This document shows positions 32,953-41,913 of a stretch of DNA of 64,000 nt, piece after piece. The position numbers and the translations under genes are program-made. Source of the DNA: Oscillospiraceae bacterium. GTDB taxonomy: Bacteria; Bacillota; Clostridia; Oscillospirales; Oscillospiraceae. Under the pieces are notes generated by a model, which saw only the letters and a program-made list of their open reading frames with translations, was not told the origin of the DNA and searched no databases. Every line of letters begins with the position of its first letter. Position 1 is the stretch's first letter. The stretch is taken from NCBI GenBank assembly GCA_017479425.1, contig JAFVCD010000004.1, positions 40,454 through 104,453 of the forward strand. Reading direction: 5' to 3'.

Positions 32953-33713
32953 TACCTCGAAAACACCAGATAATGCCAGACGCCGAGTGCTTCGCGTATG
33001 TAATAATTCGCGGTCAGCACCGGAAGTCCCGTCCAGCCCCACGCGCTAACTATGTTTGAAAAGCCGGCCTTGCGCGCGAAGAGCTTCGCGCGGGTGACGT
33101 GGTACACCTCGGTTATAACGCACACCCTGCCGTCAAAATCCGGCTCGCGCCCGAGTATCACAGCCCGCGAGAATGCGAGATTCTCCTCAGTGCTCGTTGA
33201 CCTGTCCTCAATGAGAATGCGCTCTTTGTCGATACCGTTTGCCGTGAGCCAGCGGCGCATACACTCCGCCTCGGAGATATTCTCGTTATCTCCCTTGCCG
33301 CCGGACACAACTATTACGCAGTCGGGATTAGCCTCTGCGTAATCCTTTGCCGCCCGCAGTCTTGCCGCGAGCGAAGCGCTCGGCGCCTCGCCGTTCACTC
33401 GCGCGCCGAGGACTATCGCGTAATCCGCGCCGCCGTTCTCCTCGGTATTCCCGTCCACGGCTATCATCGCGACCGTTATGACGAGGGCAAAGCAAAAAAT
33501 AATTATTCCGTATGACCCGAGCTTATTGAGAAAGCGCGCGAGCTTCGGAGCCCTCGGCTCCAGTATTTTCAGCGCCATGAAGTACAGCGCCGCGAGGGCG
33601 ATGAGCATAAAGCCGTAGCCGAGCACCTTGTAGCCCATCAGTGCAAAGCGGAAGAAAAGCCCCGCAGCGAGGCACGCCGAGGCGGTAATGAGATAATTTG
33701 CGTACCTTTTCAT
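32952..33713 (-). CDS. YdcF/SanA-like DUF218 membrane protein
   Basis: A 253-residue protein: two or three N-terminal membrane helices (residues about 8-95), then an extracytoplasmic DUF218 domain with YAIVLGARVNGEAPS, CVIVVSGGKGDNENISEAECMRRWL, IEDRSTSTEENL and CVITEVYHVTRAK. Such proteins are linked to envelope integrity (SanA, ElyC) but lack a known reaction. Start ATG at 33713 overlaps the ABC-F stop as ATGA and has GGAGG 10 bases upstream. Confidence 0.85.
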   Translation of the reverse strand: MKRYANYLITASACLAAGLFFRFALMGYKVLGYGFMLIALAALYFMALKILEPRAPKLARFLNKLGSYGIIIFCFALVITVAMIAVDGNTEENGGADYAIVLGARVNGEAPSASLAARLRAAKDYAEANPDCVIVVSGGKGDNENISEAECMRRWLTANGIDKERILIEDRSTSTEENLAFSRAVILGREPDFDGRVCVITEVYHVTRAKLFARKAGFSNIVSAWGWTGLPVLTANYYIREALGVWHYLVFSR

Positions 33714-35578
33714 TCCGCCAGCTCCTCCCACCTGAGGTACTTATCAGCAAGGGCGCTCTGAATCTCCTCGTACTCGATGCCGAGCTCCATGAGCCTTGCG
33801 TAGTCGGACGAGAACTCCTCCTGCGCGCGCTGATTTTCATCGAGCTTCGCCTCAAGCTCGGCTATCTCGCGCTCAACGCGCTTTAGCTCCTTATCCTTAT
33901 TGTAAGCGTTCTGTTTTTTTGCGGGCTTTTCGACCCTCTGCGGCTCCGGCTTGACGGGTACAGTCTCATTTCGCGCCTTTATCTCGCGGTAGCGCTCGTA
34001 GGTCACGGGGTAGTCGGTGAGCCTGCCATTTTCAAGCTCCCAAACCCGCGTTGCGAATTTATTGATGAAATACCGGTCGTGCGAGACGAACAGGAGCGCC
34101 TCGCCGTAGTCCATGAGGGCGTTCTCCATCCACTCGCGCGAGGCAAGGTCGAGGTGGTTTGTCGGCTCGTCTAGGATGAGGAGGTTCACGCTCCCGCGCA
34201 TTATCATGCACATCTTGAGCCTCGACCTCTCTCCGCCGGAGAGCTGACTTACCGGCGTATGCACGTCCTCACCGGTGAAGAAGTACGCTCCGAGGCGGTC
34301 GCGTGCCTCCTGCGGCTGCATTCTGCCCTCGTACATCGCCGTTTCGAGGACTGTGAGCGATTCGTCCCTGAACTCGACTATCTGCGGCAGATACGCTATC
34401 TTGACCGACGGGCCGAGCTTCACAAGTCCCGCCGTCGGCTCCTCCTCGTTCATCAGCATACGGATGAAGGTACTCTTTCCGGTGCCGTTGTCGCCGATGA
34501 GGGCGACCCTCTCGCCGCCGCGCATCATAAGCTCCACGCCGGAGAAGAGCTCTCTGTCCCCGAAGCTTTTGGCAAGTCCCTTTGTGACGAGCACCTCGTC
34601 CGCGCGGAACTCGGTTTCGTTGAACCTCGCCCGCATGGTGCGCTCTTGCGTCGGCTTCTCGACTGACTGCATCTTCTCGATGCGCTTTTCCATCGAAAAG
34701 GCGCGCTTGTGGAGCTTGTCCGAGCCCATAAACGCCCAGAGGTGCAGGTCAGCTGCCGCCCTTCTGAGCTGCGCGATCTTCGCCTCCGCCTTCTCGTATG
34801 CCTTGAGCTGTTCTTCGTAGCGTCGGCGCTTTTCAACGACGTAAAAGCTGTAATTGCCGGAATAGAACTCCGCCTTTCCGTCCAGCACCTCGATTATCCT
34901 GCTGATCGCGTGGTCAAGGAAGTATCGGTCGTGGCTTATCGCAAGCACAGTGCCGCGGAAGCGCGAGATGTAATCCTCGAGCCATTCAACAGCTCGCATA
35001 TCGAGGTGGTTCGTCGGCTCATCAAGAAGCAGTATGTCGGTATCCTCGAGGATAAGCCGTGCGAGGTTTATGCGGGTCTTTTCGCCGCCGGACAGCTCGG
35101 AGAAGAGCTGCGCGCGCTGGGTCTTCGGTATGCCGAGGCCGTTTGCGACGGTGTCGCGGAAGCGCTGGAGCTCGTAGCCGCCGAGGCGCAGAAATTCCGA
35201 GGATACGAAGTCGTAGCGTCTGAGGGTCGCTTCAGAGTTGTCGCCCTCCGTCATTTTTGTCTCAAGCGAGCGCATCTCGTCACCGTAGGCGCGCACGCGC
35301 ACCTCCGAAGTTTTGAGCACGTCCTCCGCGGTGTAGTCCGCGGGGTAGACGGGTATCTGGCTCAGAACGCCGAGGCGCTTGCCTTTCGGGATGACTATCT
35401 CACCCTCGTCGGGCGTAAGAGAGCCGGTCAGGCATCGAAAGAGCGTGGTTTTGCCAGCCCCGTTGCGCCCGAGAATACCGACCTTCTCTCCCTCGAACAC
35501 CTCGAAGGACAGCCCATCCAGCACGTTCTCCCCGACCTCAAAGCCGATTTTTAAGTTTTTAACGGAAATATCAGTCAT
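33710..35578 (-). CDS. ABC-F family ribosome-associated ATPase
   Basis: A 622-residue soluble protein with two ABC cassettes: GRNGAGKTT, LSGGEKTR and DEPTNHLD in the first; GDNGTGKST, LSGGERSR and DEPTNHLD in the second; a charged linker (YEEQLKAYEKAEAKIAQ region) between; and a C-terminal coiled coil (about 545-610). No membrane domain, so it is a translation factor of the YdiF/Uup/EttA group that relieves stalled ribosomes, or possibly an antibiotic-protection factor. There is no clear Shine-Dalgarno sequence: the ATG lies 7 bases after a terminator T-tract. Confidence 0.9.
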   Translation of the reverse strand: MTDISVKNLKIGFEVGENVLDGLSFEVFEGEKVGILGRNGAGKTTLFRCLTGSLTPDEGEIVIPKGKRLGVLSQIPVYPADYTAEDVLKTSEVRVRAYGDEMRSLETKMTEGDNSEATLRRYDFVSSEFLRLGGYELQRFRDTVANGLGIPKTQRAQLFSELSGGEKTRINLARLILEDTDILLLDEPTNHLDMRAVEWLEDYISRFRGTVLAISHDRYFLDHAISRIIEVLDGKAEFYSGNYSFYVVEKRRRYEEQLKAYEKAEAKIAQLRRAAADLHLWAFMGSDKLHKRAFSMEKRIEKMQSVEKPTQERTMRARFNETEFRADEVLVTKGLAKSFGDRELFSGVELMMRGGERVALIGDNGTGKSTFIRMLMNEEEPTAGLVKLGPSVKIAYLPQIVEFRDESLTVLETAMYEGRMQPQEARDRLGAYFFTGEDVHTPVSQLSGGERSRLKMCMIMRGSVNLLILDEPTNHLDLASREWMENALMDYGEALLFVSHDRYFINKFATRVWELENGRLTDYPVTYERYREIKARNETVPVKPEPQRVEKPAKKQNAYNKDKELKRVEREIAELEAKLDENQRAQEEFSSDYARLMELGIEYEEIQSALADKYLRWEELAE

Positions 35579-35584
35579 AGGCTT

Positions 35585-35612
35585 AAAAAACAGGGAGGGG
35601 CAAGCCCCTCCC
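35585..35612 (-). terminator. Terminator of the CD1247-type gene, just upstream of the ABC-F gene
   Basis: GGGAGGGG-CTTG-CCCCTCCC (35593-35612) followed on the minus strand by TGTTTTTT. Perfect 8-base arms around a CUUG tetraloop. Confidence 0.85.
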
Positions 35613-35631
35613 CTACTCTATAATGATTTGT

Positions 35632-36066
35632 TTATTCCTCGGTCTCTTCCTCGTCCTCATCCTCAGAGAAGTCGAGTTCGAGGGTCTCACCGCACTCGGG
35701 GCAGGTGATAACTCCGGCGTCGAGATCCTCGTTCTCAAGGAGGAACTCCTCGCCGCAGGCGGGGCAGACTACACTGTAATCGTAATCATCTTCGCCGTCA
35801 TACTCCATATCGTCGTCCTCGTCCTCGTCATCCTCGTCCTCGTCGATGTCGTAGACGATCTGCTCTACCTCCTCGAGATCGTCGGAAACGGCATCGAGTC
35901 CGCTCTCAAGCTCGTCGATGGAGTCCTCAACGTCGTCAAGTCCGAGAGCAAGGTCCTCAAGCACGTCGATGATAGCGGCAAGGAGCTTGCCCTCGCCCTT
36001 CTCAACGTCGATTTCCATACCCTCGATAAGGCCCTTGAGATATGCTACCTTTTCAGATGCAGTCAT
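35632..36066 (-). CDS. CD1247-type acidic protein with zinc ribbon
   Basis: A 144-residue protein. The N-terminal helical region (MTASEKVAYLKGLIEGMEID, then LEDLALGLDDVEDSIDELE) matches the CD1247 N-terminal domain of Clostridia. A long Asp/Glu tract at about 72-95 follows, then a zinc ribbon with CPACGEE and CPECGET, then another acidic tail. Strongly acidic overall. It follows efp by 32 bases and has AGGAGG before its ATG. Function unknown; the ribbon suggests contact with RNA polymerase, ribosome or nucleic acid. Confidence 0.8.
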   Translation of the reverse strand: MTASEKVAYLKGLIEGMEIDVEKGEGKLLAAIIDVLEDLALGLDDVEDSIDELESGLDAVSDDLEEVEQIVYDIDEDEDDEDEDDDMEYDGEDDYDYSVVCPACGEEFLLENEDLDAGVITCPECGETLELDFSEDEDEEETEE

Positions 36067-36098
36067 AATGATTACCTCCTAAAAAGTATTTAAATTGA

Positions 36099-36668
36099 TT
36101 AGCCCTTTGCGCGCTCAAGATACTCGCCGGTGCGGGTGTCGATGCGGATCTTCTCGCCGGGGCCGATGAACAGAGGAACCTTGATCTCAGCGCCGGTCTC
36201 GAGGGTAGCGGGCTTGAGAGTGTTGGTCGCGGTGTTTCCGGCAAAGCCGGGATCGGTCTCGGTGACCTCGAGCTCAACGAAGTTGGGGGGATCAACGGAG
36301 AATACCTTGCCCTTGTAGGACTGAATGGTGCAGACCATGTTCTCCTTGACGAACTTGAAGTTGTCAGAGAGGTCGGACTTGTTGACCGGCTCCATCTCGT
36401 AGGTCTCGGGATCCATGAAGTAATAGAGGTCGCCGTCATTGTAGCTGTACTCGGCTTCCTTACGCTCGACAAATGCTTCCTCAAACTTAGCGGTGGGGTT
36501 GAAGGAAGTCTCGGTGACAGCGCCGGTGATGAGGTTCTTCATCTTGGTGCGGACGAAAGCCGCGCCCTTGCCGGGCTTAACGTGCTGGAATTCGACGACT
36601 ACAACGGGCTTGCCCTCGTACTCAAAGGTCTTGCCGTTTCTGAAATCGCCGGCGGTGATTGTTGCCAT
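36099..36668 (-). CDS. efp: Translation elongation factor P
   Basis: A 189-residue EF-P that relieves ribosome stalling at polyproline. The loop PGKGAAF holds the Lys tip (K33 region) subject to modification in some species; no modification genes are near. Three beta-barrel domains are complete to GEYLERA. GGGAGG precedes the ATG; own promoter at 36712-36740. Confidence 0.96.
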   Translation of the reverse strand: MATITAGDFRNGKTFEYEGKPVVVVEFQHVKPGKGAAFVRTKMKNLITGAVTETSFNPTAKFEEAFVERKEAEYSYNDGDLYYFMDPETYEMEPVNKSDLSDNFKFVKENMVCTIQSYKGKVFSVDPPNFVELEVTETDPGFAGNTATNTLKPATLETGAEIKVPLFIGPGEKIRIDTRTGEYLERAKG

Positions 36669-36711
36669 ATTTAGTCCTCCCGATAGAGTAATTCATAAGT
36701 TGATAGCCTAT

Positions 36712-36740
36712 TTTAACAGAGAATGCGCCGTTTGGCAAGA
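36712..36740 (-). promoter_or_regulatory. Promoter of efp
   Basis: On the minus strand TTGCCA (36735-36740), 17-base spacer, TAAAAT (36712-36717), just after the pepP stop. Confidence 0.72.
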
Positions 36741-36746
36741 ATTATT

Positions 36747-37814
36747 TTAAATAACCCATAAATCTTTTCTCAGATCGCAGAGATTTTCGACTCCGCCCTC
36801 TTTGATCACGATGCAGTCCTCTATTCTGACGCCCCACTTGCCCGGGATGTAGATTCCCGGCTCGTCGGAAACGACGTTGCCCGCCTGCAATATATCGGTA
36901 CTGCCCTGACCGGAGAATGGGCGCTCGTGAACGTCGATTCCGAGGCCGTGGGAGAGCGAATGGGTGAAATACTCACCGTAGCCCGCGTCAGCGATGACCT
37001 TGCGCGCAACGCCGTCGTAATCTCTCGCGCTCATACCGGGTCTCGCCTTGTCCATAGCCTCAAGCTGAGCCGCGAGGACGATGTTGTAGACCTTCTCCAT
37101 CTCCTTGTCCGGGTCGCCGATGCAGATGGTGCGGGTGGTATCGGAGTTGTATCCGGCAACTCTTGCGCCGAAGTCGATGGTGAGAAAGCCGTTCTGGAGC
37201 TTTCTGCCGTCCGGGTGACCGTGAGGCGAGGAGGAGTGCACAGCGTTTACGCTGATGGTGTCGAACGCCTTGTCGTCCGCGCCGTTTCTGAGCATAAGGC
37301 AGAACAGCTCCGTCGCCACGTCGCGCTCGGACATATTGCGCGTTATACGCGGCACAAGCTCGAGAAAGCTCCTGGAGGCGACCGCCTGGGCGTTTCTGAG
37401 GAGCTGGAGCTCCTCCTCGCTCTTGACTGCGCGAAGGCTTGAAATGAGCTCCTGCCCGTTCACAAGCTCGAACGGTAGCTTTTCATCGAGCATAAGAAAC
37501 TGCGAGTGCGACATACTTCCCATCTCGACGGCGAGGCGCTTTACTCCTTTTTTATTTAGAAATTCAGCCATCTGCTCGTAGGCCTTCTGGCGGTTTTTGA
37601 GCTCCTCGACGCGCGCGGTCTTTATCTTCGCGCTCGCCTCCTCGAAGTAGCGGCTGTCGATGAACAGCACGCTCTCGTCGCCGGTGATGAGAAGCTCTCC
37701 GGCCGAGGAGGGGAACCCCGTCGCGTAAAAGCGGTTCTGTTCGGAGTTGATTAAAAGAGCTTCAAAGTCTGCGCCCTCTACGGCTTTTTGTATTTTCGGG
37801 ATGTTTTCGGTCAT
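36747..37814 (-). CDS. pepP: M24 family Xaa-Pro aminopeptidase
   Basis: A 355-residue creatinase-fold aminopeptidase of the YqhT/PepQ group. Metal ligands lie in DFGARVAGYNSDTTRT (two Asp), HSLSHGLGIDVHE (His), DEPGIYIPG (Glu) and GVRIEDCIV (Glu). N-terminal creatinase domain 1-125. It cleaves N-terminal X-Pro bonds. Placement next to efp is common in Firmicutes. AAAGGAA precedes the ATG. Confidence 0.92.
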   Translation of the reverse strand: MTENIPKIQKAVEGADFEALLINSEQNRFYATGFPSSAGELLITGDESVLFIDSRYFEEASAKIKTARVEELKNRQKAYEQMAEFLNKKGVKRLAVEMGSMSHSQFLMLDEKLPFELVNGQELISSLRAVKSEEELQLLRNAQAVASRSFLELVPRITRNMSERDVATELFCLMLRNGADDKAFDTISVNAVHSSSPHGHPDGRKLQNGFLTIDFGARVAGYNSDTTRTICIGDPDKEMEKVYNIVLAAQLEAMDKARPGMSARDYDGVARKVIADAGYGEYFTHSLSHGLGIDVHERPFSGQGSTDILQAGNVVSDEPGIYIPGKWGVRIEDCIVIKEGGVENLCDLRKDLWVI

Positions 37815-37837
37815 TTATATCGTTCCTTTCGGTGAAT

Positions 37838-38317
37838 TTACTTTGTATGCCTCCACGGCAGCTCGAGTGCAAAGCGCACGATGTGCAGGGGGTTAGATAG
37901 CTTTATCGGCTCGACGAGAATTGAGCGGCAGCCCGCGTTTTTAGAGAGCAGCACGTCCGTGAATATCTGGTCGCCGACTACGCAGCATTCATCTATCGAC
38001 CTGTGCGTCAGCGCGAGCGCCTCGGGTATCTTATCCGCGTGCGGCTTGCGCGCGTGATTTACATAATACTTCGTGTCTAAAAGCTCCGCAAAGCCCTTCG
38101 GTCGGTCAGTCTTGTTGTTTGAGTAGACTACTACATCAATGCCGCTTGCCTTCATGTGGCGCGCCCACGCGATGGTCTTCTGCGCAGGCGAGCCGTGGTA
38201 GTACGGCGCGAGAGTGTTGTCAAGGTCGACTAAAAGTACGCCAATTCCCTCTTTTTTGAGAAATTCGGCGTTTATATCGCTCACGCGGTCAAATTTCCAG
38301 TCAGGTAAAAGATTCAT
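37838..38317 (-). CDS. YqeG family HAD phosphatase
   Basis: A 159-residue HAD IIIA phosphatase. Motif I is LLVDLDNTLAP near residue 30, motif II VVYSNN near 65, motif III HARKPH near 90 and VVGDQIFTDVL near 115. I take the ATG at 38317; a GTG one codon earlier overlaps the upstream stop as GTGA and is an alternative. YqeG is phosphatidylglycerophosphate-phosphatase-like in some lineages, but the substrate is unproven here. It lies between ltaE and pepP in the long operon. Confidence 0.87.
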   Translation of the reverse strand: MNLLPDWKFDRVSDINAEFLKKEGIGVLLVDLDNTLAPYYHGSPAQKTIAWARHMKASGIDVVVYSNNKTDRPKGFAELLDTKYYVNHARKPHADKIPEALALTHRSIDECCVVGDQIFTDVLLSKNAGCRSILVEPIKLSNPLHIVRFALELPWRHTK

Positions 38318-39339
38318 CACAGAATTTTCTCTATCTCCTTTATCTCTTCCTCACTCGTAGCCCAGTCGGTGCAGAGGCGGATTACCCAGCCGTCCTTATG
38401 CGGCTCCCAGACCGAGAGATTGACCCGCTCTTTAAGTTTACATAACTTCTCATCACTGACTATTGGGAACACCTGATTTGTCGGGGAATCTATGTGGAAG
38501 CGATAGCCCTTGGAGCACAGTATCTTCTTTAGCTCGCCCGCTCTCTCAACGGCGTTGCGCGAGATTTTGAGGTACAAATCATCGGTAAAGAGAGTGTCGA
38601 ACTGCACGCCGAGAAGCCTGCCCTTTGCGAGCACAGCGCCCTGCTGCTTCATCGCCGTGAAGAAATCGGGGCACATCTCCTTATCCGCGAACACGACCGC
38701 CTCGCCGAACAGCGCTCCGACCTTTGTGCCGCCGATGTAGAACACCTCGCACGCGTTCGCTAAACTCTCAAGCGTTACGTCGCCGCCCTCGGCGCACAGT
38801 CCGTAGCCCAGCCTCGCCCCGTCGATGAAGAGCGGTATCCCGTACTCGCGGCAGACAGTGTGTATCTCGTCAAGCTCGCGCTGAGAGTAGACCGTACCGT
38901 ACTCTGTCGGGAAGCTTATATATACCATGCCCGGGCGTGCGATGTGGCGCCACGCCTCGTCAGCATAGAAGCCCATGAGATACGCGCTGAGTGCAGAGGC
39001 GCTGATTTTTCCGTTTTCGTGCGGAAGAGTTATGACCTTGTGGCCGTTGTGCTCGATGGCTCCCGCCTCATGGCCGTTGACGTGGCCGGTATTGGCGGCG
39101 ATAACTCCCTCCCACGGCTTGAGAAGCGCGGCTATTACCGTCGCGTTCGTCTGCGTACCGCCGACGCAGAACCACACCGCCGCGTTCTCATTGCCGATGG
39201 CGGCGCGAATCTTCGCCCTTGCAGATTCGCAGAACTCGTCCTCGCCGTAGCCGGTGGTGGACATCATATTCGTATCCGCGAGCCGCCGCATTATCTCAGG
39301 ATGGCATCCGCGGGTGTAATCGCATTCAAAGTGGAGCAT
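38317..39339 (-). CDS. Low-specificity L-threonine aldolase (PLP enzyme)
   Basis: A 340-residue PLP enzyme of the threonine aldolase/beta-eliminating lyase family. The PLP Lys is in FYIGGTKVGALFGEA near residue 200, and FIDGARLGYGL near 172 holds the Asp that binds the pyridine ring. Other family marks: TGYGEDEF near 30 and NTGHVNGHEAGAIE near 85. It splits threonine or allo-threonine to glycine and acetaldehyde. Starts one base after the rarA stop. Substrate preference is an inference. Confidence 0.88.
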   Translation of the reverse strand: MLHFECDYTRGCHPEIMRRLADTNMMSTTGYGEDEFCESARAKIRAAIGNENAAVWFCVGGTQTNATVIAALLKPWEGVIAANTGHVNGHEAGAIEHNGHKVITLPHENGKISASALSAYLMGFYADEAWRHIARPGMVYISFPTEYGTVYSQRELDEIHTVCREYGIPLFIDGARLGYGLCAEGGDVTLESLANACEVFYIGGTKVGALFGEAVVFADKEMCPDFFTAMKQQGAVLAKGRLLGVQFDTLFTDDLYLKISRNAVERAGELKKILCSKGYRFHIDSPTNQVFPIVSDEKLCKLKERVNLSVWEPHKDGWVIRLCTDWATSEEEIKEIEKIL

Positions 39340-39340
39340 T

Positions 39341-40606
39341 TCACTTCTCCCCCTTTATCTTTTCCCAGTAGGCTCTTGCCGCCTGCTCGTTTTTGTTGTC
39401 GCCGTACTCGTAATACACAGTGCCGACAAGCTCATCGGGCAGATACTGCTGCTCGACCCAGTGATTCGGGTATGAGTGCGGGTACTTGTAGCCCTGCTCG
39501 CGCTCAAAGCCCGTTCCGTCGGCGTGTACGTTCTGCAGCTCGCGCGGTATTGGCCCCGCCTTGCCGCGCTCGACGTCGCTCATCGCCTTGTCTATCGCCG
39601 TCACCACAGAGTTCGACTTCGGCGCCGTTGCGAGGAGAATCACCGCCTCCGCAAGCGGAAGCCGCGCCTCCGGCAGTCCCAGCTGGAGCGCCGAATCCAC
39701 GCACGCCTTGACTATCGGCACTGCCTGCGGGTAGGCAAGCCCTATATCCTCAGAGGCTGAGCAAAGTATCCTGCGGCAAGCGCCGGGCAGGTCGCCCGCT
39801 GAGAGCGTCCGCGCAAGATAGTGCAGAGCCGCGTCCGGGTCGGAGCCGCGCAGGCTTTTCATCAGCGCCGAAACAGAGTCAAAATGGCTGTCGCCGTCGC
39901 GGTCATAGTGCATTGCGCTCTTCTGGCTGACCGTCTCAGCATCCGCGAGGGTGATCTGAAGCCTTCCGCCGCGCACCGGCGCCGCGGTAAAGAGGAGCTC
40001 TACGGAGTTGAGCGCTTTTCGCACGTCGCCCGATGAGGTCGCGGCGATGTGACGGGTCACGCCCTCCTCTATCTGCGCCGGTGTGCCAACGCGCTCTTCC
40101 ATAATTCCGCAGGCGCGAATTACAGCCTTTTCGACGTCCTCCGCCTTTAATTCCTTGAACTCAAAGACAGTCGAGCGCGACAAAACGGCGTTGTAGACGT
40201 AGAAATACGGGTTTTCGGTGGTCGATGCGATTAGCGTTATCTTGCCGTTTTCGATAAATTCAAGCAGGCTCTGCTGCTGCTTTTTATTGAAGTACTGTAT
40301 CTCGTCGAGGTATAGAAGAATCCCGTTCGGCACAAGCATGGTGTCGAGCTCCTCGATAATGTCGCGTATGTCCGAGAGCGACGCCGTCGTCGCGTTAAGC
40401 TTTCGCAGTTCTCGTTTTGTTTCGCGGGCGATGATGTTCGCAACCGTCGTCTTTCCCGAGCCGGATGGCCCATAGAATATCATATTCGGTATGCTCCCGG
40501 AGCTTATAATGCGCCGCAGGAGCCCGTTTTCGCCCAGAATATGCTGCTGGCCGTAAACCTCGTCGAGAGTTTGCGGTCTTATTTCGTCTGCTAAGGGTCT
40601 ATACAA
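39341..40606 (-). CDS. rarA: Replication-associated recombination protein A (MgsA/RarA)
   Basis: A 421-residue AAA+ ATPase: Walker A GPSGSGKTT near 49, Walker B LLYLDEIQYF near 100, sensor ASTTENPYF, and a C-terminal tetramerisation region ending with the family motif YPHSYPNHWVEQQYLP. It acts at stalled replication forks. It starts at the TTG at 40606 with AGGTGA 6 bases upstream. Confidence 0.93.
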   Translation of the reverse strand: MYRPLADEIRPQTLDEVYGQQHILGENGLLRRIISSGSIPNMIFYGPSGSGKTTVANIIARETKRELRKLNATTASLSDIRDIIEELDTMLVPNGILLYLDEIQYFNKKQQQSLLEFIENGKITLIASTTENPYFYVYNAVLSRSTVFEFKELKAEDVEKAVIRACGIMEERVGTPAQIEEGVTRHIAATSSGDVRKALNSVELLFTAAPVRGGRLQITLADAETVSQKSAMHYDRDGDSHFDSVSALMKSLRGSDPDAALHYLARTLSAGDLPGACRRILCSASEDIGLAYPQAVPIVKACVDSALQLGLPEARLPLAEAVILLATAPKSNSVVTAIDKAMSDVERGKAGPIPRELQNVHADGTGFEREQGYKYPHSYPNHWVEQQYLPDELVGTVYYEYGDNKNEQAARAYWEKIKGEK

Positions 40607-40608
40607 AT

Positions 40609-41271
40609 TCAGTCACCTATCTTCATTATCCATTCCTTGAAGAACTTTTCGCTCCCCGACTTGCCGAGGGTCTTATTCAGTATATCGGAGCTTGGGTTGC
40701 CCTCGCGTATCATCCTCTCGCGGAAGGCTCTGAGCCCCGGGAGATTTTTATCGCTCTTCTTCGCCTCGAGCACTGCGCTGAGATACACTCCCGCGCTCTC
40801 GAGCACCATTGCGCTGAGCTCCTCATCTCTGCCCTCGCCGCCCTTTATGAGCGAATAGGGCGCGCGCTCGGAGACATACCAGTGTGGCTTTTCATCGTAG
40901 TCCGGGAGGTCTTTATACCGCTCCCAAACAGCGCACAGCTCCTCGCGCTTCGGCTTTTCCGCTGTGCAGTCGTAATACTCGACGAACACCGTGCGCTTTT
41001 TGCCGACCTTCATGCAGTCGATGAGCAAAAACGGCACCTCGCACCCCTCGCCCGGGCAGAATGATATCGTCAGAAGCTCCATACCCATCGGGCCGGTTGT
41101 TTTCATCGTAAAAATCTGTCCAAAGTTGCGCAGTGTGTAGCGCTTCGGGTACATCTTCATCATCGGAAGAAGCTTCGGGTATTTGAGCTCAGAGTAGGAA
41201 TTATCCTCCTCTTCGATCTCCTCAAAGTCGCCGTAGGTCAGAATTTCGGATAAAATTGCGTCAAAATCCAT
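40609..41271 (-). CDS. Conserved-looking hypothetical protein
   Basis: A 220-residue soluble protein I do not recognise. No signal peptide, membrane helix, P-loop or metal cluster. Visible segments are YPKLLPMMKMYPKRYTLRNFG, FTMKTTGPMGMELLTISFCPG, VPFLLIDCMKVGKKRTVFVEYYD and an aromatic-rich KPHWYVSERAPYSLI. Two further Cys are scattered. The VPFLLID-then-strand pattern weakly recalls bilin-reductase-type folds, but I would not assign that. Start ATG at 41271 has GAGGTG; it sits between nth and rarA with 2- and 12-base junctions, suggesting co-expression with DNA-repair genes. Confidence 0.72.
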   Translation of the reverse strand: MDFDAILSEILTYGDFEEIEEEDNSYSELKYPKLLPMMKMYPKRYTLRNFGQIFTMKTTGPMGMELLTISFCPGEGCEVPFLLIDCMKVGKKRTVFVEYYDCTAEKPKREELCAVWERYKDLPDYDEKPHWYVSERAPYSLIKGGEGRDEELSAMVLESAGVYLSAVLEAKKSDKNLPGLRAFRERMIREGNPSSDILNKTLGKSGSEKFFKEWIMKIGD

Positions 41272-41283
41272 TTTTTCACCTCA

Positions 41284-41913
41284 TCATACGCCGATTTTCG
41301 GGCAAATATCGTTTAGGCAGCAGCCCTCGCAATTCGGCTTTCTCGCGTCGCAGACCGCCCTGCCGTGCATCACCATTCTGTGGCAGAAGTCGTTTGCCTT
41401 GTCCGCAGGCAGTATATCGCGCAGTATGTATTCAATCTTCTCCGGCTCCTTGAGCGTGTGGTAGCCGAGCCTGCGCGTGAGACGTATGCAGTGGGTATCT
41501 ACCACAACCGACCCCGGCACGCCGTAGACGTCGCCGAGGATGAGATTCGCGCTCTTGCGCCCGACGCCGGGGAGCTTCAGAAGGTCGTCCATATTATCCG
41601 GCACCTTACCGTCAAAATCGCGCACGAGCATCTGCGCCGCCGCAACTATATCGCGCGCCTTTCCGTGGTAAAAGCCGGTGCTTTTTATATAGCTCTCGAC
41701 GTCCTCAACAGAAGCCTCCGCCATCTCATAGGGCGTCGGGTACTTCTCAAAGAGCGCCGGCGTGACCATATTGACCCGTGCGTCGGTGCACTGCGCCGCA
41801 AGGCGCACACTCACAAGCAGGTGGTACGCCTCGTTATAGTCGAGCGTACACTCCGCTATCGGGTACTCGCGCTCGAGCCGCGCTATTATCTCATTTGAGG
41901 TTTTTAAGTCCAT
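41284..41913 (-). CDS. nth: Endonuclease III
   Basis: A 209-residue base-excision-repair glycosylase/lyase. The helix-hairpin-helix LLKLPGVGRKSANLIL near 112 is followed by the catalytic Lys and by VDTHCIRLTRRLG with the catalytic Asp. The C-terminal iron-sulfur cluster cysteines are spaced as C-x6-C-x2-C-x5-C (CDARKPNCEGCCLNDIC). It removes oxidised pyrimidines. Starts 23 bases inside rqcH. Confidence 0.95.
   Translation of the reverse strand: MDLKTSNEIIARLEREYPIAECTLDYNEAYHLLVSVRLAAQCTDARVNMVTPALFEKYPTPYEMAEASVEDVESYIKSTGFYHGKARDIVAAAQMLVRDFDGKVPDNMDDLLKLPGVGRKSANLILGDVYGVPGSVVVDTHCIRLTRRLGYHTLKEPEKIEYILRDILPADKANDFCHRMVMHGRAVCDARKPNCEGCCLNDICPKIGV

Noticed and set aside
33710-35578. ABC-F gene as a drug-efflux transporter
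   Set aside because: Two ATPase cassettes with no membrane domain; the neighbouring YdcF-like gene is not a permease.
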